A stretch of 40,514 bases of DNA from NCBI GenBank assembly GCA_035651595.1, contig DASRFJ010000093.1:1-40514 (forward strand), in the 5' to 3' direction. This document shows, in pieces, positions 1 through 11,088 of this stretch. The position numbers and the translations under genes are program-made. This DNA is from JAFARZ01 sp035651595 (GTDB lineage: Bacteria > Actinomycetota > Actinomycetes > Streptosporangiales > Streptosporangiaceae). The stretch's first letter is position 1. Every line of letters starts with the position of its first letter. The notes beneath the pieces were generated by a model. The model was not told the origin of the DNA and searched no databases. It worked only from the letters and a program-made list of their open reading frames with translations.

Positions 1-21
1 CGCTCGGCCAGTCCGACACGG

Positions 22-1050
22 TCAAGCTGGCGCGGTGATCATCGATTTGACCAGCGTGCCTTCGGTCACCTCATTGGCGTATCGCGGATCCAGCATGCCG
101 AACTGGAGCATGGCCACGGCCTCGCGCTCGATGCGTGTCTCGTCCACTGGGCCGTGCGGGAAAACCGGCAGCGACATGAGCGCCGTCACGCCGGGTGAGA
201 GGTGGTCGGATTCGGCCATGGCCTGCTCCACCATGCCACGCTGGGACGCCGCCAGTTCCTGGCCCGCCTCGACGGCCCGCGTGAAGGCGGCGACGGTCTT
301 CGGGTGCGCCTTCGCCCAGGACTGGGTGGCCACGTAGCCGTCGATAGGGAAGTTCAGCGTGGCGCCTTGATCCAGATCGGAGAGGGTGACCTCGCCGTAT
401 TGTTCCTCGGCGAGCGTGACGTAGGGCTCGGCGAGGAACGCCGCCGCCCACACGCCGCTCCGCAGCGCCGCCGGCATGGCCGGGAACCCGGAGGGGTCGG
501 TGACGAATTCCACCTTTTTCGGCGAGAACCCGTGCTCGGCCAGCAGCGCGCTGATCAGCAGCGTGCCGATGCTGTTGGTCCCGTTGACGCCGATCTTCTG
601 GCCGGCCAGCTGTCCGATGCTGGTGACCGCGGAGCCGCCGGCCGTGGCCAGTACCCGGGAATTGGGGCCCAGCGACGATGCCTCGGCAAGGATGCGGAAC
701 TTGGCGCCTTGGGCCTCCGCGGCGATGTACGGGATATAGCTGCCTGCGCTGATGTCGACCTGGCCCGCCAGCTGGCCCGCGATCACCGCCTGGCTGCTGG
801 CGATCTTCTCGATCGTGACGTGCAGCCCTTGTCTGGCGAACAGCCCGTCGTCCTGCGCGATATAGAGTCCGGCCAGGTCAGCCGCGGGCAGCGCCGCCAC
901 CGATATGTTCGTCTCGCCCGCCCGGCCGTCCGCGGAAAGCGCGGCCGTGCCCGATCCGCTGGTGCACCCAGCAGCCATGAAAACAATTGCCGTCGATGCC
1001 GCTATCGCGGTAACCGCGAACGACGGCACGCGAGAATTCCACGCGTGCAT
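22..1050 (-). CDS. ABC transporter substrate-binding lipoprotein, NMT1/SsuA-like
   Basis: Probable extracellular solute-binding lipoprotein of the NMT1/THI5/SsuA type, which binds small organic ligands such as sulfonates, pyrimidine precursors or aromatic acids for an ABC importer. From ATG 1050 the N-terminus has a basic start, a hydrophobic segment and a lipobox ending AAGC, then a Ser/Gly-rich linker. The mature part shows typical family phrases: LAGLYIAQDDGLFARQGL near the N-terminus, then the IGQLAGQKIGVNGTNSIG segment. The frame is open for 20 codons upstream, but the lipobox and a G-rich stretch just before ATG 1050 favour the shorter start, giving 342 residues. No permease or ATPase gene lies in the window; they may lie beyond the left edge. 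The ligand cannot be inferred. Confidence 0.85.
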   Translation of the reverse strand: MHAWNSRVPSFAVTAIAASTAIVFMAAGCTSGSGTAALSADGRAGETNISVAALPAADLAGLYIAQDDGLFARQGLHVTIEKIASSQAVIAGQLAGQVDISAGSYIPYIAAEAQGAKFRILAEASSLGPNSRVLATAGGSAVTSIGQLAGQKIGVNGTNSIGTLLISALLAEHGFSPKKVEFVTDPSGFPAMPAALRSGVWAAAFLAEPYVTLAEEQYGEVTLSDLDQGATLNFPIDGYVATQSWAKAHPKTVAAFTRAVEAGQELAASQRGMVEQAMAESDHLSPGVTALMSLPVFPHGPVDETRIEREAVAMLQFGMLDPRYANEVTEGTLVKSMITAPA

Positions 1051-1714
1051 TATTAGCCCCCCCACCAGAGGCATTGGGTTACGAAGCACTAACCGTGCGC
1101 CAATGTCCACCCTCTCCCAAGGCGGGCATCTTGGGGTCAGATACTAGCGACTCGCGAATCGGACCGGGAGGGGATAATTCGTAATTATTCGCCCGGATTT
1201 GAGAACTTTGCTCACGCCGTGGTGCTGAGCTATGTGGGTGATGCTGGTGGTGCTGAAGCGTCAGGATGGCTGGCGTGCCGCGGACGTTCGGGGCCGCGCG
1301 CCCCTGGAGCCGGACCGCGAGCGGCGGCGGGCCAGCCGCTAGCCACGCACGGAGGGCTACCGACGCCCCGCGATTCGCCCGACTTGCCCGATGCGCCCCC
1401 ATCCCGCGGCGCTCTTTCGTGGTAGAAAAGTGCTTCGTGTTGGATAAGGTGTCAGATCTGGCGCCTTATTTACCATGAGACCCTTTTCTGACATGGGAAC
1501 CGTGCTCGCCTCCCTCTCGGGACGCTTAGACAACTTTGGTCACGGGAGTTGCTGGCCGGTTTTGTATCTGAGCCGCGGCACGTCGCACTTAGACACGGTC
1601 TAGTGGGCTCAACTGCGCATTTGACACGCTGCGCGGGTGGGGCTCCGTGCCGGGGTGGGGCTCCGTGCCGGGGTGGGGCTCCGTGCCGGGGGGTGCGCAA
1701 CAACGACGGGGCGG
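1051..1714. other. Intergenic region between two minus-strand genes
   Basis: No convincing gene is seen in these 664 bases. It holds the presumed promoter of the lipoprotein gene, a short AT-rich palindrome at 1174-1188 (ATAATT, three bases, AATTAT) that could be an operator about 125 bases upstream of that gene, a weak hairpin around 1444-1470 (ATAAGGTG against CGCCTTAT), and an 18-bp tandem repeat described separately. Open frames crossing the region have low-complexity translations and no recognisable domains. Confidence 0.5.
1637..1690. repeat. Three tandem copies of an 18-bp G-rich repeat
   Basis: Three exact back-to-back copies of an 18-base unit beginning GTGGGGCTCCGTGCCGGG lie at 1637-1654, 1655-1672 and 1673-1690, just past the 3' end of the helicase gene. 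The unit is non-coding as far as can be seen. It looks like a simple minisatellite rather than a set of protein-binding iterons. Confidence 0.9.
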
Positions 1715-4777
<3,063 letters not shown>

Positions 4778-5055
4778 GCGTCCGATCGTGCCACGGCGCG
4801 ACCGCCTCGCGCAGGAATTATTTTTTCAGAACGACAGTGGTGCCTCCTCCGGTCCCTGAACTGCGCAAACGCGGAGCCCTCAAGGCCCGGTGGAGAGGGG
4901 GCCGGCGGACGGAGGACTTGACGCGGGCTCCGCGGGGCTGTCACGCTTGTTCCGACGGCACCACTGTGCCCGTTAGCTGAAGGACCTACGCGGTTGCGGC
5001 TCAGCCCCCGCGGGGTCCTTTTTCATTGGGGAAAATCGCATTCCGCGGAGGCGGC
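4778..5055. other. Divergent intergenic region before the sigma-factor gene
   Basis: This 278-base gap separates the minus-strand helicase from the plus-strand cluster and should carry both promoters. Its clearest element is a terminator-like hairpin at 4981-5024, described separately. I could not pick out a convincing -35/-10 pair. An open frame from TTG 5026 would add ten residues to the sigma factor but overlaps the end of the hairpin, so it was not used. Confidence 0.5.
4981..5024 (+). terminator. Rho-independent-type hairpin with T-run ahead of the sigma-factor gene
   Basis: AGGACC at 4981-4986 pairs with GGTCCT at 5014-5019, and inside it CGCGG at 4989-4993 pairs with CCGCG at 5008-5012. 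Five T residues follow. This is a textbook plus-strand terminator, yet no plus-strand gene lies upstream of it in the gap. It sits about 30 bases before the sigma-factor start, so it may work as an attenuator in the leader or end a short untranslated RNA. Confidence 0.65.
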
Positions 5056-5862
5056 ATGCCCAATTTCGAACTCAATCAAGATCTCATGTTCGGTGTGGCG
5101 TACCGCGTGCTCGGCAGCGTGGCGGACGCGGAGGATGTCGTCCAGGAGTCATGGCTGCGGTGGAACCGGGTAGACACGTCCCAGGTTGGCGACCCGCGCT
5201 CGTATCTCGTCCAGACATCCACCCGGCTTGCCCTGGACCGGCTGCGGCGGGCCAAGGCAAGCAGGGAAGAGGCCGCCGGGGAATGCGCCGAACTGTGCGA
5301 GTCGGTCTCCATGGCCATGCTGGCCGTGCTGGAGACCCTCTCCCCGCTGGAACGCGTCACGTTCGTGCTGCGCGAGGCGTTCGAGTTCTCCTTCGCCGAG
5401 ATCGCGGACATCACCGGCCGGTCCGAGCCCTCGGTCCGGCAAGTCTTCCGTCGTGCTCGCCTGCACGCGCGGGAGCGGAGACCCCGGTTCCGGGATGACC
5501 CGAACGTCCGCAAGGGCGTGACCGAACGCTTGATCGCGGCATGCCTGGACTCGGACCTCGACGCGTTGCTTGGTCTGCTCGCCCCGGGGGTCATGCTGTG
5601 GCGCGACGCGAACGGACGGCGCGGACTGCCGCGCAATCCGGTCCAGGGGGCACACAAGGTCAGCCGCATGCTGGTCAACGGCGCGCGGAATTTCACCGGA
5701 TCGGCTGGCCCAGGCCAATCAATGGTCCACGTCAACGGCGGCCCCGCCGCGCTCCTTACCGTCGCGGGCGAACTGGTCGGCGTTGTCGTCCTGGACGTCG
5801 ATGAGGCGACCGGCCGCGTGACCCAGATCTGGTTGATCGCTAACCGTTTCCCGCAAAAATAG
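5056..5862 (+). CDS. ECF41-like sigma factor with SnoaL-like C-terminal domain
   Basis: Probable extracytoplasmic-function sigma factor (268 residues) likely to drive cluster genes. The sigma-2 region is visible (GSVADAEDVVQESWLRW), followed by the sigma-4 helix-turn-helix (FSFAEIADITGRSEPSVRQV). A C-terminal extension of about 110 residues resembles the SnoaL-like regulatory domain of ECF41 factors such as SigJ, including RNPVQGAHKVSR. The DGGGK motif usual in ECF41 proteins is replaced by DANGR, so control through that domain may differ. ATG 5056 was chosen because GGAGG at 5047-5051 precedes it. ECF41 genes normally sit beside a carboxymuconolactone decarboxylase, oxidoreductase or epimerase gene; none is here. 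Instead the type III PKS gene follows after 27 bases. Confidence 0.88.
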   Translation: MPNFELNQDLMFGVAYRVLGSVADAEDVVQESWLRWNRVDTSQVGDPRSYLVQTSTRLALDRLRRAKASREEAAGECAELCESVSMAMLAVLETLSPLERVTFVLREAFEFSFAEIADITGRSEPSVRQVFRRARLHARERRPRFRDDPNVRKGVTERLIAACLDSDLDALLGLLAPGVMLWRDANGRRGLPRNPVQGAHKVSRMLVNGARNFTGSAGPGQSMVHVNGGPAALLTVAGELVGVVVLDVDEATGRVTQIWLIANRFPQK

Positions 5863-5889
5863 TGGGCTCTACAGAAGGCGGGCTCCAAT

Positions 5890-6948
5890 ATGCCAAGGCT
5901 ATGCAAGCCGTCGGTGAATGTGCCGGAACATGTCATCACAATGGAAGAGACGCTGGAATTCGCCGGCCGGGTACACACCGGTAAATCACGGCTTCCGCTA
6001 GTCCTTCGATTGATTAAGAACACCGGAGTGCGCAAGCGGCATATTGTGCAGCCGATCGAAGAGACACTCCGCCATCCTGGCTTCGAGGAACGCAACCGTA
6101 TCTACGAGTTCGAGTCCAAGAAGCGGTGCCCCGAAGTCGTCGAGCAGGCCCTGGCGAACGCGGAAGTGACCGCGCGCGATATCAACGCGATCATCTACGT
6201 GTCGTGCACCGGGTTCCTGATGCCGTCGCTGACCGCATGGCTGATCAACACCATGGGGTTCCGGTCTGACACCCGGCAGATGCCTATCGCGCAACTGGGC
6301 TGTGCGGCGGGTAGTGCGGCGATTAACCGCGCGCACGATTTCTGCACCGCCTACCCGGGGAGCAATGTCCTGATCGTCTCCTGCGAGCTGTGTTCGCTGT
6401 GCTACCAGCCCGAGGACGACGGTGTCGGTTCGCTGCTTTCCGACGGGCTGTTCGGTGACGCGGTCGCGGCCGCCGTGGTGCGCGGCACTTGCGGCACCGG
6501 CATCGCGCTCGAGCGCAATGCCTCGTATCTGATCCCGAATACCGAGAAATGGATCTCGTACGCCGTGCGCGCCACCGGCTTCCACTTTCAACTGGACCGC
6601 CGGGTGCCCAAGACGATGGAACCGCTGGCGCCGGTGATGCGTGAACTCGCCACGGACCACGGCTGGGATATCGGCAACCTCGACTTCTACATCATTCACG
6701 CCGGCGGTCCGCGGATCCTTGACGACCTCGCCAAGTTCCTCGATGTCGAAGCCAAGATGTTCCGCCAGAGCTGGGAGACGCTGACCGAATACGGCAACAT
6801 CGCCAGCGCGGTCGTGCTCGAGGCGCTGCGCAGGCTGTTCGAGGACGATCCGCCGATGACGGGTGCGACCGGCCTGATCGCGGGCTTCGGCCCGGGCATC
6901 ACCGCCGAAATGGCGCTGGGCACATGGATTGAGCGGGACTTCGCGTGA
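5890..6948 (+). CDS. rppA: Type III polyketide synthase, 1,3,6,8-tetrahydroxynaphthalene synthase (RppA family)
   Basis: Cytosolic iterative synthase that in this family condenses five malonyl-CoA units into 1,3,6,8-tetrahydroxynaphthalene (THN), the likely aromatic core here. The protein is 352 residues, normal for the family. The catalytic triad falls at the numbering of the Streptomyces griseus enzyme: Cys138 in QLGCAAG, His270 in IIHAGGPR and Asn303 in YGNIAS. CTGFLMPSLTAWLIN and the C-terminal LIAGFGPGITAE are RppA-like rather than plant chalcone-synthase-like. Cys106, the THN-synthase primer-site residue, is present in YVSCTG. An AGAAGG ribosome-binding site precedes ATG 5890. The stop overlaps the start of the cupin gene, implying translational coupling. 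Some type III PKSs accept other starters, but this one reads as a THN synthase. Confidence 0.95.
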   Translation: MPRLCKPSVNVPEHVITMEETLEFAGRVHTGKSRLPLVLRLIKNTGVRKRHIVQPIEETLRHPGFEERNRIYEFESKKRCPEVVEQALANAEVTARDINAIIYVSCTGFLMPSLTAWLINTMGFRSDTRQMPIAQLGCAAGSAAINRAHDFCTAYPGSNVLIVSCELCSLCYQPEDDGVGSLLSDGLFGDAVAAAVVRGTCGTGIALERNASYLIPNTEKWISYAVRATGFHFQLDRRVPKTMEPLAPVMRELATDHGWDIGNLDFYIIHAGGPRILDDLAKFLDVEAKMFRQSWETLTEYGNIASAVVLEALRRLFEDDPPMTGATGLIAGFGPGITAEMALGTWIERDFA

Positions 6949-7466
6949 ACGGCCTCATCGTCCCGCCCGGCCAGGGCCGCAAGCTCATCACGAAAGCGCA
7001 GGAGGTCACGTTCAAGGTGACCGCCGCGCACGGTTCCTCCGCGTCGTGCTTCGAAGTGGTGGTGCCACCAGGTTTCGATGTCGGGGCGCACACCCACGGT
7101 CGTTCGGAAGAATTCTTTTACGTTTTGTCGGGCGAGCTGGACGTGCTGGCCTTCGAGCCGGTCGACCGCACGGCGCCGAGCTGGCGCGACTGGGCATCCG
7201 CCGATGGCGGGCGGGTGGTCCGCGCGGGCGCGGGCAGCTGCATGTTCGTTCCGCCGCGATGCCCGCACGCGTTCATGAACCCCACGGCCGAGCCGGCCCG
7301 CATGCTGTTCCAGAGCTCGCCGTCCCCCGATCATGAACGCTACTTCGAGGAATTGTGCGAGATCTTCGCCGGCGGCCAGGTGGTGGATTCGCGCGCCGTG
7401 CAGCGGCTGCGCGACCGGTACGACGTCAACCAGATCACTCCGCTGCGCCACGGGCCACCCGGGTGA
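6945..7466 (+). CDS. Cupin-domain oxygenase, MomA-like
   Basis: Small cupin protein (173 residues) probably oxidising THN to flaviolin-type naphthoquinone. The metal-binding cupin motif is complete: His49 and His51 in GAHTHG, Glu55 in RSEEFFYV, and the second-motif His108 in PPRCPHAF. The gene starts at GTG 6945 and overlaps the PKS stop in a GTGA arrangement, which ties its job to the PKS product. Cupin oxygenases adjacent to THN synthases (MomA/MarE type) are known to perform this step in naphthoquinone meroterpenoid pathways. That this protein does the same is inferred from motif and position. The C-terminal 40 residues are not cupin and carry a charged, helical-looking stretch. Confidence 0.8.
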   Translation: MNGLIVPPGQGRKLITKAQEVTFKVTAAHGSSASCFEVVVPPGFDVGAHTHGRSEEFFYVLSGELDVLAFEPVDRTAPSWRDWASADGGRVVRAGAGSCMFVPPRCPHAFMNPTAEPARMLFQSSPSPDHERYFEELCEIFAGGQVVDSRAVQRLRDRYDVNQITPLRHGPPG

Positions 7467-7471
7467 CCGCG

Positions 7472-8614
7472 ATGGACACGATTCCGCTGGTGCACGCCAG
7501 CCTGGGCGAGCGGGAACTGGCCGCCGTCGCGGAGGTGTTCGCCTCGGGCTGGCCAGCCGGGCAGGGCCCGCGGGGCAAGGCGCTGGAGCGGGACCTGGCC
7601 GAACGCTACGGTGCCGGCGGCGCGGTCGCGCTGAGCAGTTGCGGCGCCGCGCTCCACCTCGGGCTGCTGGCGCTCGGTGCCGGGCCGGGCGACGAGGTGA
7701 TCGTCGCCGACTACACGTTCCCCGCGCCCGCCCACGCGGTGCGCTGCGTGGGCGCGGACCCGGTCTTCGCCGACGTGCGCGCCGATACCGGCACGATCGA
7801 CCCGCGGGCGGTGGCAGGCCTGATCGGTCCGCGGACCGCGGGCGTGATCGCGGTGGACACGGTCGGCCTGCCCGCCGACTACGCGGAGCTGAATTCGATC
7901 GCGGACCGGCACGGACTGTTCCTGGTCGAGGACGCCGCATGCGCCGTGGGCGCCACGTACCGAGGTCGTCAGGCGGGTGCGCTGGCGCCGGTGGCCTGCC
8001 TGTCCTTCCACGGGCGCAAGGGTGCCAGCAGCGGTGAGGGCGGTGCGTTGCTGGCCGCCGATCCCGCGCTCGCCGCGGCCGTCAGGCTGCGGTCGTCGTT
8101 CGGCATCGAGCCCATCTTCGACCACGCGCGAGCCGCCGGCCTGCCGATCCCGGTGTTCCGCGAGACCGGCTACAACTACAAGCTGTCCGACATCGCCGCC
8201 GCGATCTTGCTGGTGCAACTGAGCCGGATCGGCGAGCTGCTTGACCGCCGCCGCGCGGTCGCGGCGCAGTACGCCGAGTTGCTCGCCGGCGAAGAGCTGC
8301 TCACGCTGCCGCGGGTGCCGGACGATCGCACCCACGCCTGGCAGTCCTACCTGGTGAAGCTGCATCCGAGCGTGCACCGCGCCGGTGTCGCCGGCGACCT
8401 GCGCGCGCGGGGCATCGGCTGCGGGCACGGCACCTGGGCTTGCCACCGCCAGCCGGTCTACGACGCCAAGCAGGAGTGCCCGGTCTCGGCGGATCTGTTC
8501 CGGCACCACCTCGCCATCCCCATGCACGCCGAACTCACCGCCAGCCAAGCCGAACGCGTCGCCGGAACCCTCCGCACCGCGCTCCGGGCGAACGCAGAGT
8601 CTCGATTGGACTGA
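7472..8614 (+). CDS. DegT/DnrJ/EryC1-family PLP aminotransferase
   Basis: Fold-type I pyridoxal-phosphate aminotransferase of 380 residues. The PLP lysine is Lys183 in SFHGRKGASSGEGG and the cofactor aspartate is Asp154 in LVEDAACAVG. The family usually aminates keto-sugars, but no deoxysugar genes or glycosyltransferase lie nearby. In furaquinocin-type pathways a family member aminates the THN-derived quinone to an 8-amino-flaviolin intermediate, and the position straight after a THN synthase and cupin supports that role here. The start is either ATG 7472, preceded by GGGTGA, or GTG 7463 overlapping the cupin stop. The next gene begins four bases after the stop. The family call is secure; the substrate is inferred. 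Confidence 0.85.
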   Translation: MDTIPLVHASLGERELAAVAEVFASGWPAGQGPRGKALERDLAERYGAGGAVALSSCGAALHLGLLALGAGPGDEVIVADYTFPAPAHAVRCVGADPVFADVRADTGTIDPRAVAGLIGPRTAGVIAVDTVGLPADYAELNSIADRHGLFLVEDAACAVGATYRGRQAGALAPVACLSFHGRKGASSGEGGALLAADPALAAAVRLRSSFGIEPIFDHARAAGLPIPVFRETGYNYKLSDIAAAILLVQLSRIGELLDRRRAVAAQYAELLAGEELLTLPRVPDDRTHAWQSYLVKLHPSVHRAGVAGDLRARGIGCGHGTWACHRQPVYDAKQECPVSADLFRHHLAIPMHAELTASQAERVAGTLRTALRANAESRLD

Positions 8615-8618
8615 AAAG

Positions 8619-10211
8619 TTGAACGCGAATACCCTCGGCCCGCATTACCGTCAGCTATACGAAAGCGAACTACTGCGTACCAAGATCGCGCTACGGCTCG
8701 CTGATCGCATGTGCTCGGACGGGTCCATCCAAGATAGGTGCCAGAGCCGTATCATCGAATCCGCACTGCTCTGGCGCCTGCTGCGAAACATCGGCTGCCT
8801 GCCGGAAATCCAGTCGCGTCTCATGCGCTATATAGAGCGCACAGACCCGGTCACCACGATCGAGCGGATAATACATCGAGCGGTACTGACCGGGCAAAGC
8901 CAGCAGGCCGAGGCCGATGCTTTCCTCGGCGGCTTCGAGCACCTCACCGGAGTGCGCAAGAAGATTCTGCTGTCAACCCTGATGACGCTTACCGGAGCAT
9001 GCGGCATCGACCAGACCGCGGCCGGTCAGAAGATCGAGTACCGTGGCCACGCGGTCTGGACCGAACTCATCATGTGCGCCATTAAGATAATTCGCGACGA
9101 GGCCACCGGCGAGTCGATTCCCAGCGACCGGCAATTCCTCATCGCACTACTGCGCGACTACCCGCGGTCCCGGGTATGGCAGGGCAACGCCCTTGCTCAC
9201 CTGCTGGGCCTGCACGGCCTGTTCGCCTTCGCTCCTCATGATCCGCTGCTGCGGGCGGGGGTCACCGCCCTGGCCAGTCAGCTCAATTTCGACGGCGGCG
9301 TCCCGTTCATCGTCGGCCAGGACATCTGGATGTCGGCGCTGGCCGGAATGGCCCTCACCGAATCCGGCATCGCGCCGGACGGCGCTTCCTGGCTCGGTGA
9401 ATTCATCGCCGGACGACAGTTGGCGGACGGCGGGTGGGGATACGACCGGAATACCACGCAGAGCGATGTCGACGACACCTCCCGGTGCCTGGTATTCCTG
9501 CACTCACTCGACGCGTCGAAGTACGCGGACGTGCTGCGCTCCGGGCTGAACTACCTGACCGGCATGGCCGGGCCCGACGGCGGTTTTCCCACGTACCTGC
9601 GGGGCGATCGGTCCGAACCTGACCTCACCGCCGGGGCGGCTCTCGCCTTGGCGGCCGGCGCACCGCCGCGCGCTGATGCCGTGCGCCGGGCGGGCCTGTT
9701 CCTGCTGTCCGCGCAAACCGCGGACGGAAGCTTCGATCCCAGTTGGACGCGGAGCCATTCCAGTGTCGTCGCCCACGTCGTGAGCGCCCTGCGCGGACTG
9801 CGCGAAGCCGGTGCGATTCCGGCCGCGCAGACCGAACAGGCAATCAGCAGATCCGTGCGATACCTGGTTCAGCGGCAGAACCTGGACGGCGGCTGGGGGC
9901 AGCGCGCGGGACAGGCCAGCGATGCGATCTCCACGTCGCACGCGATCGACGCGATCACCGGGCGCGCCGATGCACGCGTCCTTTCCAGAGCCGTCAGCAA
10001 TCTTCTGCAACAGCGCGATCTCGACGGTTTCGCCGCACCGCCCGATCAAGTCGGCCCGCGACCCATCCCGTACGACTTCCCCATACTCGCCGATATTCAC
10101 GTGCTGAGCTCGCTGAATCGCCTGCACGCACTCGCCCCCGGTAGCGACGAGATATCCAGGAGGATAGATGTCCGACCGAACTCAGCCAGAGGAGCTGTAC
10201 TCGGCCATTGA
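8619..10211 (+). CDS. Class II terpene cyclase (DxDD type), squalene-hopene-like fold
   Basis: Predicted protonation-initiated cyclase of 530 residues, the length of bacterial class II diterpene cyclases. The acid motif is intact: Asp283-Val-Asp285-Asp286-Thr in QSDVDDTS. QW-type beta/gamma-barrel repeats appear at about 225 (DGGVPF), 270 (DGGWGYD), 320 (DGGFPTY), 369 (DGSFDPSW) and 423 (DGGWGQ). There is no class I DDxxD motif. Such enzymes turn a prenyl diphosphate or prenylated aromatic into a drimane- or labdane-like bicycle without ionising the diphosphate. The frame is open farther upstream over the aminotransferase gene, but family-like sequence begins at about TTG 8619, four bases past that gene's stop. 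ATG 8709 is a later alternative. The last 44 bases overlap the prenyltransferase gene. Whether it acts before or after prenyl transfer is unknown. Confidence 0.85.
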   Translation: MNANTLGPHYRQLYESELLRTKIALRLADRMCSDGSIQDRCQSRIIESALLWRLLRNIGCLPEIQSRLMRYIERTDPVTTIERIIHRAVLTGQSQQAEADAFLGGFEHLTGVRKKILLSTLMTLTGACGIDQTAAGQKIEYRGHAVWTELIMCAIKIIRDEATGESIPSDRQFLIALLRDYPRSRVWQGNALAHLLGLHGLFAFAPHDPLLRAGVTALASQLNFDGGVPFIVGQDIWMSALAGMALTESGIAPDGASWLGEFIAGRQLADGGWGYDRNTTQSDVDDTSRCLVFLHSLDASKYADVLRSGLNYLTGMAGPDGGFPTYLRGDRSEPDLTAGAALALAAGAPPRADAVRRAGLFLLSAQTADGSFDPSWTRSHSSVVAHVVSALRGLREAGAIPAAQTEQAISRSVRYLVQRQNLDGGWGQRAGQASDAISTSHAIDAITGRADARVLSRAVSNLLQQRDLDGFAAPPDQVGPRPIPYDFPILADIHVLSSLNRLHALAPGSDEISRRIDVRPNSARGAVLGH

Positions 10212-11088
10212 GGAATCGGCTCGATTGCTGGGTGCGACCTTTTCCGGCAACCAGGTATGGCCAATCCTGAACGCGTACCGTGACTTGCTCACGGACGGCA
10301 GGATTGTTTTCAGCACACAGACCGGCGAACGCCACGCGGGAGAACTCGAATACAGCGTGCAGGTATCTGGCGGGGCCGGCGATCCGTACGCCCGCGCTCT
10401 GGCACACGGCTTTGCCGCGGAAACAGACCATCCCGTCGGCACGCTGATCTCCGACATCCGGGCGCGAATTTCTGTCGGCGAATACGCTATCGACTGCGGG
10501 ATCGCCGGCGGATTCAAGAAGGTCTATGCCCTCGCTCGCGGCGTGCTCGGGATGTCAGAACTCGCCGGCATCCCCGCTATGCCGCGTGCCCTAGCCGAGA
10601 ATGCAGAGTTCTTCGGCCGCTATGGACTGGACGGAGCGGCGGTGATCGCCGCCGACTACCAGCGCAACACGATGAACGTGTACTTCCAGCTCCCCGCCGG
10701 CATCGCCGGCAGTCTCGCGCCGGAAACCATTCTTTCCATGCTTCGCGACATAGGACTGCCAGCACCGGACGAACCGATGCTGAAGTACGCGTGCCAGTCG
10801 TACCGAATCTATGTCACCCTCAGCTGGGATTCTTCGGCAATCCAGCGGATCGCCTTTGCTCCGATGCCGCGTTTCGGCCTGGACCTGTCGGCCGTTCCCG
10901 TTCGGCTGGAGCCAGGAATCGAGCGGTTCATGAGCGGTGCTCCGCGCACCTACGCCGGAGAGCGCATAGGCATCGCGGCGATCAAGTGGTCGCGCGACGA
11001 GGAATGCCTTGACCTTGGCTCGTATTACCAAATTTCGCCTTCGCAGCTGAAGGCGCTGGAAAGGAATCTCCGTGACGACGACATCTGA
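10168..11088 (+). CDS. ABBA-type aromatic prenyltransferase (NphB/CloQ/Fur7-like)
   Basis: Soluble aromatic prenyltransferase of 306 residues, the usual length. These enzymes attach a prenyl group from DMAPP, GPP or FPP to an electron-rich aromatic through a PT barrel and lack DDxxD motifs, as is true here. Recognisable family phrases are GDPYARALAHG near residue 73 and CGIAGGFKKVYALA near 112. The likely acceptor is THN or the aminated quinone made by the preceding genes. An AGGAGG ribosome-binding site lies at about 10158 and ATG 10168 is inside the 3' end of the cyclase gene, so the two are probably translated together. Its own 3' end overlaps the haloperoxidase start by 17 bases. The prenyl length it accepts (C10, C15 or C20) cannot be read from the sequence. 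Confidence 0.9.
   Translation: MSDRTQPEELYSAIEESARLLGATFSGNQVWPILNAYRDLLTDGRIVFSTQTGERHAGELEYSVQVSGGAGDPYARALAHGFAAETDHPVGTLISDIRARISVGEYAIDCGIAGGFKKVYALARGVLGMSELAGIPAMPRALAENAEFFGRYGLDGAAVIAADYQRNTMNVYFQLPAGIAGSLAPETILSMLRDIGLPAPDEPMLKYACQSYRIYVTLSWDSSAIQRIAFAPMPRFGLDLSAVPVRLEPGIERFMSGAPRTYAGERIGIAAIKWSRDEECLDLGSYYQISPSQLKALERNLRDDDI

Noticed and set aside
7472..8614. Deoxysugar aminotransferase for glycosylation
   Set aside because: No NDP-sugar genes or glycosyltransferase lie in the window. The position between a THN synthase/cupin pair and a prenyltransferase fits amination of the naphthoquinone better.
8385..8618. N-terminal extension of the class II cyclase
   Set aside because: It lies inside the 3' end of the aminotransferase gene and reads as a Ser/Pro/Arg-rich shadow; family-like sequence begins after 8619.
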